DNA of 15,021 bases from CAYSAA01 sp964428905. Its GTDB lineage: Bacteria; Atribacterota; Phoenicimicrobiia; Phoenicimicrobiales; Stramentimicrobiaceae. The notes beneath the pieces were generated by a model. It was not told the origin of the DNA, ran no database searches, and saw only the letters and a program-made list of their open reading frames with translations. Position numbers and translations under genes: made by a program. Below are positions 14,995 through 15,021 of the stretch, piece after piece (the stretch's first letter is position 1; each line of letters begins with the position of its first letter). Where the stretch lies: NCBI GenBank assembly GCA_964428905.1, contig CAYSAA010000230.1:1-15021 (forward strand), read 5' to 3'.

Positions 14995-15021
14995 TAGATA
15001 AAGATTTCAACTTAAGAAATA

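Noticed and set aside
1..15021. CRISPR array, tRNA, rRNA, intact insertion sequence
   Set aside because: No regularly spaced direct repeats, cloverleaf-like genes, rRNA sequence or transposase genes were recognised on either strand.

Overview
The window is AT-rich DNA with dense, mostly single-orientation gene blocks and many TTG or GTG starts that follow good Shine-Dalgarno sequences. It encodes two outer-membrane beta-barrel proteins with signal peptides and C-terminal phenylalanine, plus a LolA-like periplasmic lipid-binding protein, so the host has two membranes. A ferredoxin-containing MinD-type ATPase, a flavoredoxin-like protein, a ferritin-like protein and a COG2248 metallo-hydrolase point to an anaerobe. 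Atribacterota or Halanaerobiales-like diderms are plausible hosts. This is inference from gene content only; no rRNA or other decisive marker is present.

Left block, 1-7098, minus strand. The first 496 bases hold no convincing gene but contain several hairpins. Then, reading leftward from 7098, come: elbB (DJ-1/PfpI family); a small basic coiled-coil protein followed by rpoZ (RNA polymerase omega); a long hairpin; an outer-membrane barrel protein; a 616-residue tandem fusion of two MinD-like ATPases, each with an inserted 2x[4Fe-4S] ferredoxin; a decayed fragment of a SagB-like nitroreductase; a ferritin-like protein; a metallo-beta-lactamase-fold hydrolase; and a small zinc-ribbon protein.

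Right block, 7099-13021, plus strand. A consensus sigma-70 promoter drives a TetR regulator, followed by a 924-residue MMPL/RND transporter, a LolA-like periplasmic protein (ATGA overlap with the transporter) and an outer-membrane barrel (17 bases further on). Together they span inner membrane, periplasm and outer membrane, and are best read as one regulated trans-envelope exporter or lipid-transfer system. The substrate is unknown. The transporter has an unusually large acidic, helical insertion in its second periplasmic loop.

Right edge. A minus-strand flavin reductase/flavoredoxin-like gene is divergent from a plus-strand TraB-family membrane protein that ends 27 bases before the window edge.

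The most notable points are the ATPase fusion, the four-gene envelope operon with its RND insertion, the nitroreductase remnant caught between two live genes, two barrel proteins that share a motif at the same residue number, and several strong hairpins without an assigned role. No tRNA, rRNA, CRISPR array, intact insertion sequence or replication origin was seen.
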